Shown here in pieces: positions 1 to 5,659 of a stretch of 5,659 nucleotides of DNA. A program made the translations under genes and the position numbers. The notes beneath the pieces are model-generated. The model did not search any database and had not been told where the DNA came from. It saw only the letters and a program-made list of their open reading frames with translations. Positions within the stretch are counted from its first letter, which is position 1; each line of letters begins with the position of its first letter. The stretch comes from Candidatus Fermentibacterales bacterium (GTDB lineage Bacteria; Fermentibacterota; Fermentibacteria; Fermentibacterales; JAFGKQ01), in assembly GCA_016928495.1 (NCBI GenBank), contig JAFGKQ010000071.1, positions 1 to 5,659 of the forward strand. Direction: 5' to 3'.

Positions 1-917
1 CGGCGATCCTCTCGGGCGCCATGATAAAGATCTCGTTCTTCGCAATGGTCAGGATCGTGCTGGAGTTCGGCGGGGACTACCTGATGGGGCTGCTGATGTG
101 GATAGGGGCCTTCACGGCTCTGGCCGCCGTGATCAGCGCCCTGGCCCAGACCGACGTGAAGAGGCTGCTCGCCTACCACTCTATCTCTCAGCTCGGCTAC
201 ATCCTTGCCGTGTTCGGGGCCGGCACCGCCGTGGGCCTGACCGCCTCGTTCATGCATGCCCTCAACCACGCCCTCTTCAAGAGCCTTCTGTTCCTAACCG
301 TGGGGGCGGCCGTCAGCTTCACGGGTGAGCGGAGCCTCAACCGGATCTCCGGCATGGGCAGCAGGATGCCGGTCTTCGCCGCGGCCTTCTTCGCTGCCGC
401 CCTGTCCATCTCCGGCATACCTCCCTTCAACGGCTACGCCAGCAAGGCCTTCATCACCCTGGGCATGAAGGGCACCGCCGCCTACCCCCTGCTCTGGGTT
501 ACCGGTTTCCTGACCATGGCCAGCTTCATCAAGCTCGGCAGGATATTCCTGCCGGCCTACGGGAGTGAGGAGGCCCGGCAGGGACCGGGACCGCTGCCCG
601 GGGCACTGGAGACCGCCGTCGTGGTGGCGCTAGCCCTGATGTGTCTGGGATCGGGGGTTTTCGGGACGCCGGTCGCGGGCTTCCTTCACTCGATGCTCCA
701 CGGCCGGGCACTCGAGGCAGCCCCCTCTCTCTTCTCGGCAGGGAGTCTTCTGAAGACCCTGGTGCTGGTGCCGCTGGCGATCGCCGCCTATCGCCTGGTG
801 CTCACGGAAACGGGCCGCGGCCTCTCCGGAAGGATCAGGGCGCTGGCGCCACAGCTCAGGATGGTGCTGGTCTTCTTCTTCGTCGGCCTGCTGGCCTTCG
901 CCGCCGTGGCGTACTGA
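1..917 (+). CDS. Proton-translocating antiporter-like membrane subunit (MrpD / hydrogenase-4 B / NuoM-N superfamily), 5' partial
   Basis: This is the C-terminal part of an integral membrane subunit that moves H+ or Na+ across the cytoplasmic membrane as part of complex I, a Mrp antiporter or a membrane-bound hydrogenase. The reading frame is open from base 3 through the ATG at 21, and the residues before that ATG (AILSGA) fit the family, so the true start is left of the window. Numbered from that internal ATG, visible motifs are QTDVKRLLAYHSISQLGYI at about 43-61, with the conserved loop lysine, HALNHALFKSLLFL at about 79-92, and SISGIPPFNGYASK at about 129-142. Roughly eight hydrophobic segments follow one another, and the last ends at the extreme C-terminus before TGA at 915-917. 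The wording AYHSISQ plus GIPPFNG resembles Mrp subunit D and Mbh/Ech-type hydrogenase subunits more than classical NuoN, but the exact complex cannot be decided without the left-hand neighbours. It converges on the operon to its right. Confidence 0.9.
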   Translation, partial: AILSGAMIKISFFAMVRIVLEFGGDYLMGLLMWIGAFTALAAVISALAQTDVKRLLAYHSISQLGYILAVFGAGTAVGLTASFMHALNHALFKSLLFLTVGAAVSFTGERSLNRISGMGSRMPVFAAAFFAAALSISGIPPFNGYASKAFITLGMKGTAAYPLLWVTGFLTMASFIKLGRIFLPAYGSEEARQGPGPLPGALETAVVVALALMCLGSGVFGTPVAGFLHSMLHGRALEAAPSLFSAGSLLKTLVLVPLAIAAYRLVLTETGRGLSGRIRALAPQLRMVLVFFFVGLLAFAAVAY

Positions 918-1146
918 GGCGCAGCAGGAGTCGCGTTCGGACCACATCTCCCCCCCGGGCGGGCGACCGTGTAATCCAGGGGCTCACGGGACAGAGGTGG
1001 GTGCTCTGCCGGAGCCGGCCAGGCTGCCTCGCGGCTCTCGCCCTTCACGCTGCGCCTGCTGTCGCGTCGAATGGGCTGTGGGTTCTCCGGTACGAGTCTC
1101 CGCTACAAGACTTGCAGAGCACCTCGCTCAACAGATGCAACCGGCC
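918..1146. other. Convergent intergenic spacer, no gene seen
   Basis: This 229-base stretch separates the stop codons of two convergent genes. Two short inverted repeats are visible. One pairs 1012-1017 (GAGCCG) with 1032-1037 (CGGCTC) around a 14-base loop, inside which AGG and CCT can pair. The other pairs 1103-1108 with 1112-1117 around a 3-base loop; as - strand RNA it has six pairs including one G-U. The second lies about 30 bases past the exporter stop codon, where an operon terminator would be expected. Neither is followed by a run of T on the relevant strand, so neither is a standard intrinsic terminator. A run of seven C at 950-956 is the only other oddity. Short frames here lack family signatures, and no tRNA fold could be completed. 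Confidence 0.6.
1103..1117 (-). terminator. Weak hairpin downstream of the exporter gene
   Basis: Read as - strand RNA this is CUGCAA-GUC-UUGUAG, a six-pair stem with one G-U pair and a three-base loop, starting about 30 bases after the TAA stop of the ABC exporter. On the + strand the same site has an A-C mismatch, so it is a better hairpin for the - strand transcript. There is no U tract after it and the stem is short, so a role in termination is only a positional guess. Confidence 0.15.
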
Positions 1147-2844
1147 TTAACGTACCCCCAAGCAGCGAGCCATACTCGAGGAGCCGACACTGTCCAGATC
1201 CAGAATCCGGGTCGACACTGCCTCGACGGCCGGGCGGTGCGCGACGACGAGCACGATTGAACCCGCCTCGGCCAGCTCGCGAACGGCTCTCAGGATCAGC
1301 TCCTCCGTGACCATGTCGAGTTGCGATGTCGGCTCGTCGAGAAGGGCTACCAGTGGCCTCCTCAGCATCAGAGCCCCGAGGACGAGCCGCTGTCTCTCGC
1401 CGCCGGACAGGTTCCCACCTCCTCCGCTCACGTCCATCTGACCTTCCGCCCTGGAGCTGAACCTGGCGGAGAGGTCCAGTCGCTCGATGAGATGGTCGAG
1501 TTCCTCCGTAGTCACTCCTCTGCCGGCCAGGATCTCGAGATTGGATCTGAGCGACCCCTTCCACAGCCTGGCCTCCTGGGGCAGATACACGGCATCCCTG
1601 CCAATTGCCATGAGCCCATCGATGCGTTCTCCATCAAGGAGCAGCTCTCCTCTGGACAGCGGATACAGACCGTACATGGACCTGAGCAAAGTGGTCTTCC
1701 CGCAGCCGCTCCTGCCACGAATCGCCAGTATGTCGCCTCGCCCGATCGAGAAGCTCACCCCGTCGAACAGGGTCTTGCCGTCCAGGTCGAATCCGAGTCG
1801 ACGGGCTTCCAGGGTCTCGGCCCGGGGTGATACGGTAGTCCCGGGCTCGATCGCGCGCCTGGGCAGCACCAGCATCTGGACCATCCGATCCAGGGAAGCG
1901 AGCGAGGACTGGATCCTCCCAACGGCTGTCGCCGTACCCGTCAGTCTGCCGGCAAAGACCCACAAGTAGCCGAGGAAGGAAACGACCGTACCGAGGTTGG
2001 CCGTAGCCATCGACGGAGACTTCTCGGCGTAGACGAGGAATCCCGTCATCCCTCCCAGCAGGACCAGGAACATGAGGAACAGGAGCAGCATCGACCTGAT
2101 CGAGTTCCGGAGGTCGAGGTGCGTGGTCTGTCTTATCAGTGACTCGGCTCTGTCGCAGACCCTCTCTTCCGCACCGAACGCTCTCACCTGAACCTGAGAC
2201 GAGACGATATCCGTAGTGAACCCCTCGAGTAGCGACCATCTCTCCATGACCTGTGCGACAAGAGCGCGCATTCGCCTCGAGACCAGGACGCCCAGGGGTA
2301 CCAGGATGGTTCCGGCACCGACGAGAACCAGGGCGACTCCGGGAAGGAGGTGAACGAGCATGATCAGACTGAAGGCCATGACGAGTGCCGATTCCAGCAG
2401 GCCGGGGATCTCGATGGAGAAGAGCCCTGGCACGGCCTTGAGCTCCGCGCTCATTCTCCTGTTGAGGTATCCCGCTTCATGGCACTCCAGCGCACGGAGG
2501 TCGCATTCGCTGATCTTCCTGAACACGACCGGCATCCACTGATCGATGAAGGACCTGGAGAAGACCTTCTGAAGGACCTGATTGGCGAGCTGGACACAGA
2601 CGGCCCCCAGCCCTACCAGCAGAAGGAGCCTGACACCGGAGAAGGTGACAGTCATCGACCGCCCGTCGCTCAGGATGCCGTCCAGGGACTGCCCGAGAAC
2701 AAGCGGGGCAATCCCGCACACGAACGCTCCTCCGAGCGCCACAAGCATGATCAGGAGCAGGACGAACCGTCCGCTCCGCAGAGACGACGCGATCAGACTC
2801 CTCCTGATCGAGGAAGGACTCAGGCTCTCATCACACGGGATCAT
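1147..2844 (-). CDS. ABC exporter, fused transmembrane and ATPase domains (peptide/lipid export type)
   Basis: This 565-residue half-transporter would dimerise in the cytoplasmic membrane and use ATP to export a substrate. The N-terminal half carries about six membrane segments (near 27-46, 72-93, 149-168, 169-187, 252-272, 283-302). The ATPase half is complete: Walker A GRSGCGKTT at 377-385, Q-loop glutamine at 423 in YLPQEARLWKGS, signature LSGGERQ at 479-485, Walker B LVALLDEP at 498-505 with the catalytic glutamate, D-loop SQLD, and switch histidine at 536 in VAHRP. No C39 peptidase domain precedes the membrane part. The chosen ATG shares ATGA with the stop of the lipoprotein gene, a classic coupling overlap, with GGAG two bases upstream. 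A GTG at 2886 is an alternative; it has AAGGA nine bases upstream and would add 14 residues. The substrate is inferred only from the neighbouring radical SAM genes to be a modified peptide; the ABC exporter assignment itself is firm. Confidence 0.93.
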   Translation of the reverse strand: MIPCDESLSPSSIRRSLIASSLRSGRFVLLLIMLVALGGAFVCGIAPLVLGQSLDGILSDGRSMTVTFSGVRLLLLVGLGAVCVQLANQVLQKVFSRSFIDQWMPVVFRKISECDLRALECHEAGYLNRRMSAELKAVPGLFSIEIPGLLESALVMAFSLIMLVHLLPGVALVLVGAGTILVPLGVLVSRRMRALVAQVMERWSLLEGFTTDIVSSQVQVRAFGAEERVCDRAESLIRQTTHLDLRNSIRSMLLLFLMFLVLLGGMTGFLVYAEKSPSMATANLGTVVSFLGYLWVFAGRLTGTATAVGRIQSSLASLDRMVQMLVLPRRAIEPGTTVSPRAETLEARRLGFDLDGKTLFDGVSFSIGRGDILAIRGRSGCGKTTLLRSMYGLYPLSRGELLLDGERIDGLMAIGRDAVYLPQEARLWKGSLRSNLEILAGRGVTTEELDHLIERLDLSARFSSRAEGQMDVSGGGGNLSGGERQRLVLGALMLRRPLVALLDEPTSQLDMVTEELILRAVRELAEAGSIVLVVAHRPAVEAVSTRILDLDSVGSSSMARCLGVR

Positions 2845-3980
2845 CTCTCCACGAACCTTATGCGGTACAGCTCCTGGTTCCCCCACTCGTCCGTTTCCTT
2901 GACCAGAATGCCGTACGGGGTGACGCTCGTCTCGATCAGGCTGGACTCGGAATCCAGGCCGGAGGCCACGGCTTCGTAGAGGACCTCCTCCGTGGCCGTT
3001 GAGATAACGAGGAAGGTCGGGGCCGCCTCTGTTCCCAGGCGAACCCAGAGGTTCCCGAGGGAATCGATACCCAGTTCAGACACCTGGGGCAGGTACTCGC
3101 CGGGGCTTACCTCTGCCACGCGGTTCCGGAGCAGAGGGCCTGATGCCATGGGCGATCCCTGGCTCGCTTCGATATCCGTCACCCGGACCGGTTGGGCGTT
3201 CTCACAGAACTCGAACACGACCTGCCCTTCGCAGTCGTAACCCCTGATGCTCACAAGGTCGGGCTCGGTCCTGGAGACGTAGACTACCCCGGACGACAGG
3301 TCCGATGCGTAGCGGTAGCGAGTCAGTGCCTCGTAGAGCGAGTTCGAGACATCCATGGGATCCAGGGTTATGGAAGACCCCTCGAGTGTTGCAACGGGTT
3401 CGGCTCCGTCCTGGAACAGACACACCGAGAGTTGTGCTTCGAGATCCCCGTGCTCGTTGATCGAGCTCTCGGCGATGAGACCCACATGCCCTCCCCCGGC
3501 TGATGCTGCGAGGGCCACCGGCAGGTTGGCGGCGAAGAATGACCGATCGGAGAGGTACTCGCCGTCCGTCGAGAAGCACACCGTCCCCAGGGCGGCGTCG
3601 ATAACCCGGACCGTCCCCCCGGAAACGACGAAGCTCACGGGGTTGAGAAGGCAGCCGGGACCCTCACCGGACTCCCCGAAGAAGGTCCACTCCCCACCGG
3701 GATCGAGCCTGACGACTCTGCGGCCGGCGCAGTCGAGCACGAACAGACCCTCTTCAGCAAGCTGGAACCCGTCTATCGAATAGACCGAATCGTAGTCGTC
3801 AGATCCGACAGACAGCAGAGTCTCGCATGGAGTGAGGAGAAGACGAGTCGGAGGCTCCAGGGCGCCGGTTGCTGGTCCGGAGCCGCCACACCCCGGACCG
3901 GATATCGAGAACGCGATGACGGCGAGAGCAACGGCTCTCAGGACTCCGGTCTCTGCTCTACGGTCACTGTCGCTCCACAT
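2841..3980 (-). CDS. Lipoprotein with a six-bladed beta-propeller (NHL-like)
   Basis: This 379-residue precursor has a lipoprotein-type signal: basic residues near 7-15, a hydrophobic stretch AVALAVIAFSIS at 17-28, then GPGC with the likely lipidated cysteine at 31, followed by GGSG. The box is loose (GPG-C rather than LAG-C). The mature part is rich in beta strands with repeated blade-like units. The unit around 81-140 has LFVLDCAGRRVVRLD, then FGESGEGPGCLLNP, then VRVIDAALGTVCFSTDGEYL; this arrangement with GEGP is typical of the '6-bladed beta-propeller' family often found as lipoproteins. A later blade holds GIDSLGNLWVRL at 304-315. Seven further cysteines could form disulfides outside the cytoplasm. 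The frame opens upstream to a GTG at 4109, but starting there would bury the signal peptide behind 43 residues, so ATG 3980 is preferred; AGGAG lies 11 bases upstream at 3992-3996. It overlaps the upstream enzyme by 43 bp. Its role is unknown; binding of the exported product is a guess. Confidence 0.85.
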   Translation of the reverse strand: MWSDSDRRAETGVLRAVALAVIAFSISGPGCGGSGPATGALEPPTRLLLTPCETLLSVGSDDYDSVYSIDGFQLAEEGLFVLDCAGRRVVRLDPGGEWTFFGESGEGPGCLLNPVSFVVSGGTVRVIDAALGTVCFSTDGEYLSDRSFFAANLPVALAASAGGGHVGLIAESSINEHGDLEAQLSVCLFQDGAEPVATLEGSSITLDPMDVSNSLYEALTRYRYASDLSSGVVYVSRTEPDLVSIRGYDCEGQVVFEFCENAQPVRVTDIEASQGSPMASGPLLRNRVAEVSPGEYLPQVSELGIDSLGNLWVRLGTEAAPTFLVISTATEEVLYEAVASGLDSESSLIETSVTPYGILVKETDEWGNQELYRIRFVER

Positions 3981-5257
3981 ATCGCACTCGACTCCTGGCT
4001 CACCATGTAGTTCGCGTACATCTGCAAACCGAGAAGCTCTTCCCTCGACAGCATCCTGCTCGGGAAACACAGAGGCTCCTCCCTGTCCTGCTCCCACCAG
4101 TCTCGACACTCAAGGTAGCCGAGCCTGGTCGCATTCTCGTACATATAGGTTCCCGGGTAGAGCTTGAGACAACCGAACTCGATGGCGGCAGCTCCGCTAT
4201 CCGCCAGCTCCACAGCCTTCCTGATCCTCTCCATCACTATGCCTACCGTGTCCCCCGGAAGCCCGATCATCAGTGACACCGCAACCCGTATCCCGAGGTC
4301 TGCAGCCATCTCCACGAGCCTTGCGACCGGGACTTCAGGCAGTCTCTTTCCAATCAGCCGCGACAGGCTCTCATCGAAGCACTCCAGCCCGAACTGGATC
4401 TCCCTGCATCCGGAATCCGCCATGAGCCTCAGAATGGACTCTTCGGCCGAGTCGAGCCTGGACTCACAGAACCACCGAAGGTCGTGATTGGCGAGGACAT
4501 CGCACATACGTCTGGTTCTCTCAGCACCCGAAGTGAATGCGTCATCGAGTATGGACAGCCCGGAGGCACCGTGCTCCTCGACCAGATCAGCCAGCTCCTC
4601 CGAGACATCCTGCAGGCTCCTCGGGTAGTACCTGCCGGAGTGAATCACCTGAGTCGCGCAGAACCTGCATCTCCCCGGACAGCCTCGCGACGTGACGATG
4701 GTGAACGGGAAGCGATAGATGCGGAGATCGTAGCTGCTCCGGTCGGGCCTGAGAGGAGTGCCGCGGGCGCTTCGGAAACCGGGGCCTCGGGCATCAAGAA
4801 TGCAGGACTTGCCTAACCGGGTCACGCCGGGTCCCGACACAGGACTCCCTGATGTGACTGCCCTCAGCAGCCCCGGGAGAACAGCCTCCGCAGGCCCCCT
4901 TACGACTACTGCGGCGCCGATCGATCTGGCGCAGGACTCCGGGGCGCAGGTGGCATGCGGACCGCCGATTACTGCGGGCACGATCGAGCAGGATGATTCC
5001 CGGATGGCCTGCAGCAGCCGTCGCGCGTAGCATGCAGACTCAGTGCAGAGAGAGAGACATATCACGTCCGGGTCGGCGGCGAGTATCTCCAGTGCAGCCT
5101 CCCGAGGCGTGCGGCCCCCGTCTGAGACGATAGGAATGTCATGGAGGGCAACCTCCCCGAGACCGGACTCCAGAATGCTCGCAGAGAGGTATAGAAGGCC
5201 GAGCGGCGGCATCTCGAGAACACGGCCCCTGCTAAGGCTTACAAGCGAGACTCTCAC
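3938..5257 (-). CDS. B12-binding-type radical SAM enzyme
   Basis: This 439-residue cytoplasmic enzyme should use a [4Fe-4S] cluster to cleave S-adenosylmethionine and do radical chemistry, probably with cobalamin. The N-terminal 150 residues match the B12-binding fold of this class: MPPLGLLYLSA near 16-26, GGPHAT at 98-103 and VVRGPAE near 118-124 (usually VVRGEGE). The canonical DxHxxG cobalamin-ligand motif is absent, which is common in radical SAM members. The radical SAM core has CPGRCRFC with cluster cysteines 193, 197 and 200, then LDDAFT, FGLECFDE, GLPGDT at 332-337 and YPGT near 367-370. A GTG start at 5257 is chosen because GGAGGA sits at 5261-5266 and conserved residues begin right after it; the open frame runs on to 5335, but those 26 residues are low-complexity Ser/Thr/Gly. 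It overlaps the SPASM gene by 26 bp. The family members are typically methyltransferases, cyclases or ring-forming enzymes; the substrate here is inferred to be a peptide from its neighbours. Confidence 0.92.
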   Translation of the reverse strand: MRVSLVSLSRGRVLEMPPLGLLYLSASILESGLGEVALHDIPIVSDGGRTPREAALEILAADPDVICLSLCTESACYARRLLQAIRESSCSIVPAVIGGPHATCAPESCARSIGAAVVVRGPAEAVLPGLLRAVTSGSPVSGPGVTRLGKSCILDARGPGFRSARGTPLRPDRSSYDLRIYRFPFTIVTSRGCPGRCRFCATQVIHSGRYYPRSLQDVSEELADLVEEHGASGLSILDDAFTSGAERTRRMCDVLANHDLRWFCESRLDSAEESILRLMADSGCREIQFGLECFDESLSRLIGKRLPEVPVARLVEMAADLGIRVAVSLMIGLPGDTVGIVMERIRKAVELADSGAAAIEFGCLKLYPGTYMYENATRLGYLECRDWWEQDREEPLCFPSRMLSREELLGLQMYANYMVSQESSAICGATVTVEQRPES

Positions 5258-5659
5258 GGTTCCTCCAGAGCTCCCTGTGGAGCCAGCAGTAGGGGTAGTC
5301 GCCAGAGAGGCTGCCTGTCGCCCAGTAGGCCGCACTCCTGCAACCCCCTGCGCAAAGAGATGAGATGTCGCAGTCCCTGCAGGAAGCCAGGTTCTCCACG
5401 GTCAGCTTCCGCACCGCTGCCAGGACTCCCGAGTGCATCCAGATTTCCATCAGGCTCTCGGTGACGGAAGCCGGTTCCACTCTCCCCAGTTCGAGCGCCG
5501 CATCGAGCAGCGACGAACAGGGGTAGACTCGCCCATCGGGCTCCAGGTGAAGGAGGCCTGTCCCAACGAAGCAGAATCTCTTTCGACCGCCCTTCGCGCC
5601 CCGGATCCTCCCCTCTTCCAAGACTCCGTCACCGAATACCGACATGACACCGGTTCTTC
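5232..5659 (-). CDS. Radical SAM/SPASM enzyme, C-terminal SPASM part only (5' partial)
   Basis: This is the C-terminal auxiliary-cluster domain of a SPASM radical SAM enzyme; its radical SAM core would lie beyond the right edge. The frame is open through the window end, so the ATG at 5645 is internal or undecided. Numbered from that ATG, the seven-cysteine SPASM pattern is complete: C25-x12-G38-x4-C43 (containing LEPDGRVYPC), then C89-x2-C92-x5-C98-x3-C102 (CRDCDISSLCAGGC), then C120 in DYPYCW. ELGRV and SLMEIW between the cysteine groups are also typical. Such enzymes bind two extra [4Fe-4S] clusters and modify peptides or proteins (PqqE, sulfatase-maturase and RiPP crosslinking families). 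The gene ends with TGA at 5232-5234 and overlaps the next enzyme by 26 bp, so it is the first visible gene of the operon. Without the core domain, a sulfatase-maturase role cannot be excluded, but no sulfatase is present here. Confidence 0.88.
   Translation of the reverse strand, partial: RTGVMSVFGDGVLEEGRIRGAKGGRKRFCFVGTGLLHLEPDGRVYPCSSLLDAALELGRVEPASVTESLMEIWMHSGVLAAVRKLTVENLASCRDCDISSLCAGGCRSAAYWATGSLSGDYPYCWLHRELWRNRESLACKP
5261..5266 (-). promoter_or_regulatory. Ribosome binding site GGAGGA for the B12-type radical SAM gene
   Basis: On the - strand the sequence reads GGAGGA-ACC-GTG, placing a strong Shine-Dalgarno core three to four bases before the GTG at 5257. It lies inside the 3' end of the SPASM gene. 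This site decides the start of the downstream gene and suggests translation is coupled to the gene before it. The spacing is slightly short. Confidence 0.7.

Noticed and set aside
630-947. A - strand frame starting at an ATG at 947 after a run of G, beginning MWSERDSCCAS
   Set aside because: Nearly all of it is antisense to the well-supported membrane subunit gene, its composition is charged and low in hydrophobic residues, and it has no recognisable domain. The G run is a chance Shine-Dalgarno match.
1012-1037. GAGCCG/CGGCTC inverted repeat as a terminator for the + strand gene
   Set aside because: The loop is long, it lies about 95 bases past the stop, and no T run follows, so it was noted only within the spacer description.
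1083-1146. A tRNA-like run on the - strand of the intergenic spacer
   Set aside because: No TpsiC arm (GGTTCRANTCC) or matching acceptor stem could be found; only a short hairpin at 1103-1117 survives.
641-1150. A + strand frame running from the membrane subunit gene through the spacer
   Set aside because: Most of it overlaps a real gene in another frame, it is Arg/Gly/Pro rich, and it shows no motif or convincing start site.
997-1260. Possible RiPP precursor in the convergent spacer (+ strand, two clustered cysteines)
   Set aside because: It starts at GTG without a good ribosome binding site, runs deep into the antisense of the exporter, and lies on the opposite strand from the operon.
2350-2979. 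A 209-codon + strand frame antisense to the exporter and lipoprotein genes
   Set aside because: It opposes two genes with clear family motifs. Its sequence is rich in Glu, Asp, His, Arg and Pro with no domain, as expected of an antisense frame in GC-rich DNA.

Overview
The window looks like chromosomal DNA of a GC-rich bacterium. The taxon cannot be fixed from this sequence. AGG/AGA arginine and ATA isoleucine codons are common in genes on both strands, which argues against a typical actinobacterial or pseudomonad style. Together with a Mrp/hydrogenase-type antiporter subunit and a six-bladed propeller lipoprotein, this fits an uncultured anaerobe of the FCB kind, but that is a guess.

Layout: (1) Positions 1-917, + strand, hold the 3' part of a proton-translocating membrane subunit of the NuoM/NuoN/MrpD superfamily; its start lies left of the window. 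(2) Positions 918-1146 are a convergent intergenic spacer with two weak hairpins and no convincing gene. (3) Positions 1147-5659, - strand, hold four genes that all overlap. In transcription order, right to left, they are the C-terminal SPASM part of a radical SAM enzyme (cut by the right edge), a B12-binding-type radical SAM enzyme, a lipoprotein with a six-bladed beta-propeller, and an ABC exporter with fused membrane and ATPase domains.

The - strand genes read as one translationally coupled operon, with overlaps of 26, 43 and 4 bp. A SPASM radical SAM enzyme, a second radical SAM enzyme of another class and an ABC exporter are the usual ingredients of a ribosomally made, post-translationally modified peptide (RiPP) pathway. 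The likely flow is: the SPASM enzyme and the B12-type enzyme modify a peptide in the cytoplasm, the ABC transporter exports it, and the propeller lipoprotein acts on the outer face of a membrane as a binding, maturation or self-protection partner. No precursor peptide gene is visible here. If one exists, the most likely place is just beyond the right edge, upstream of the SPASM gene. The propeller lipoprotein between the modifying enzymes and the exporter is the least ordinary part and the main reason to look further.
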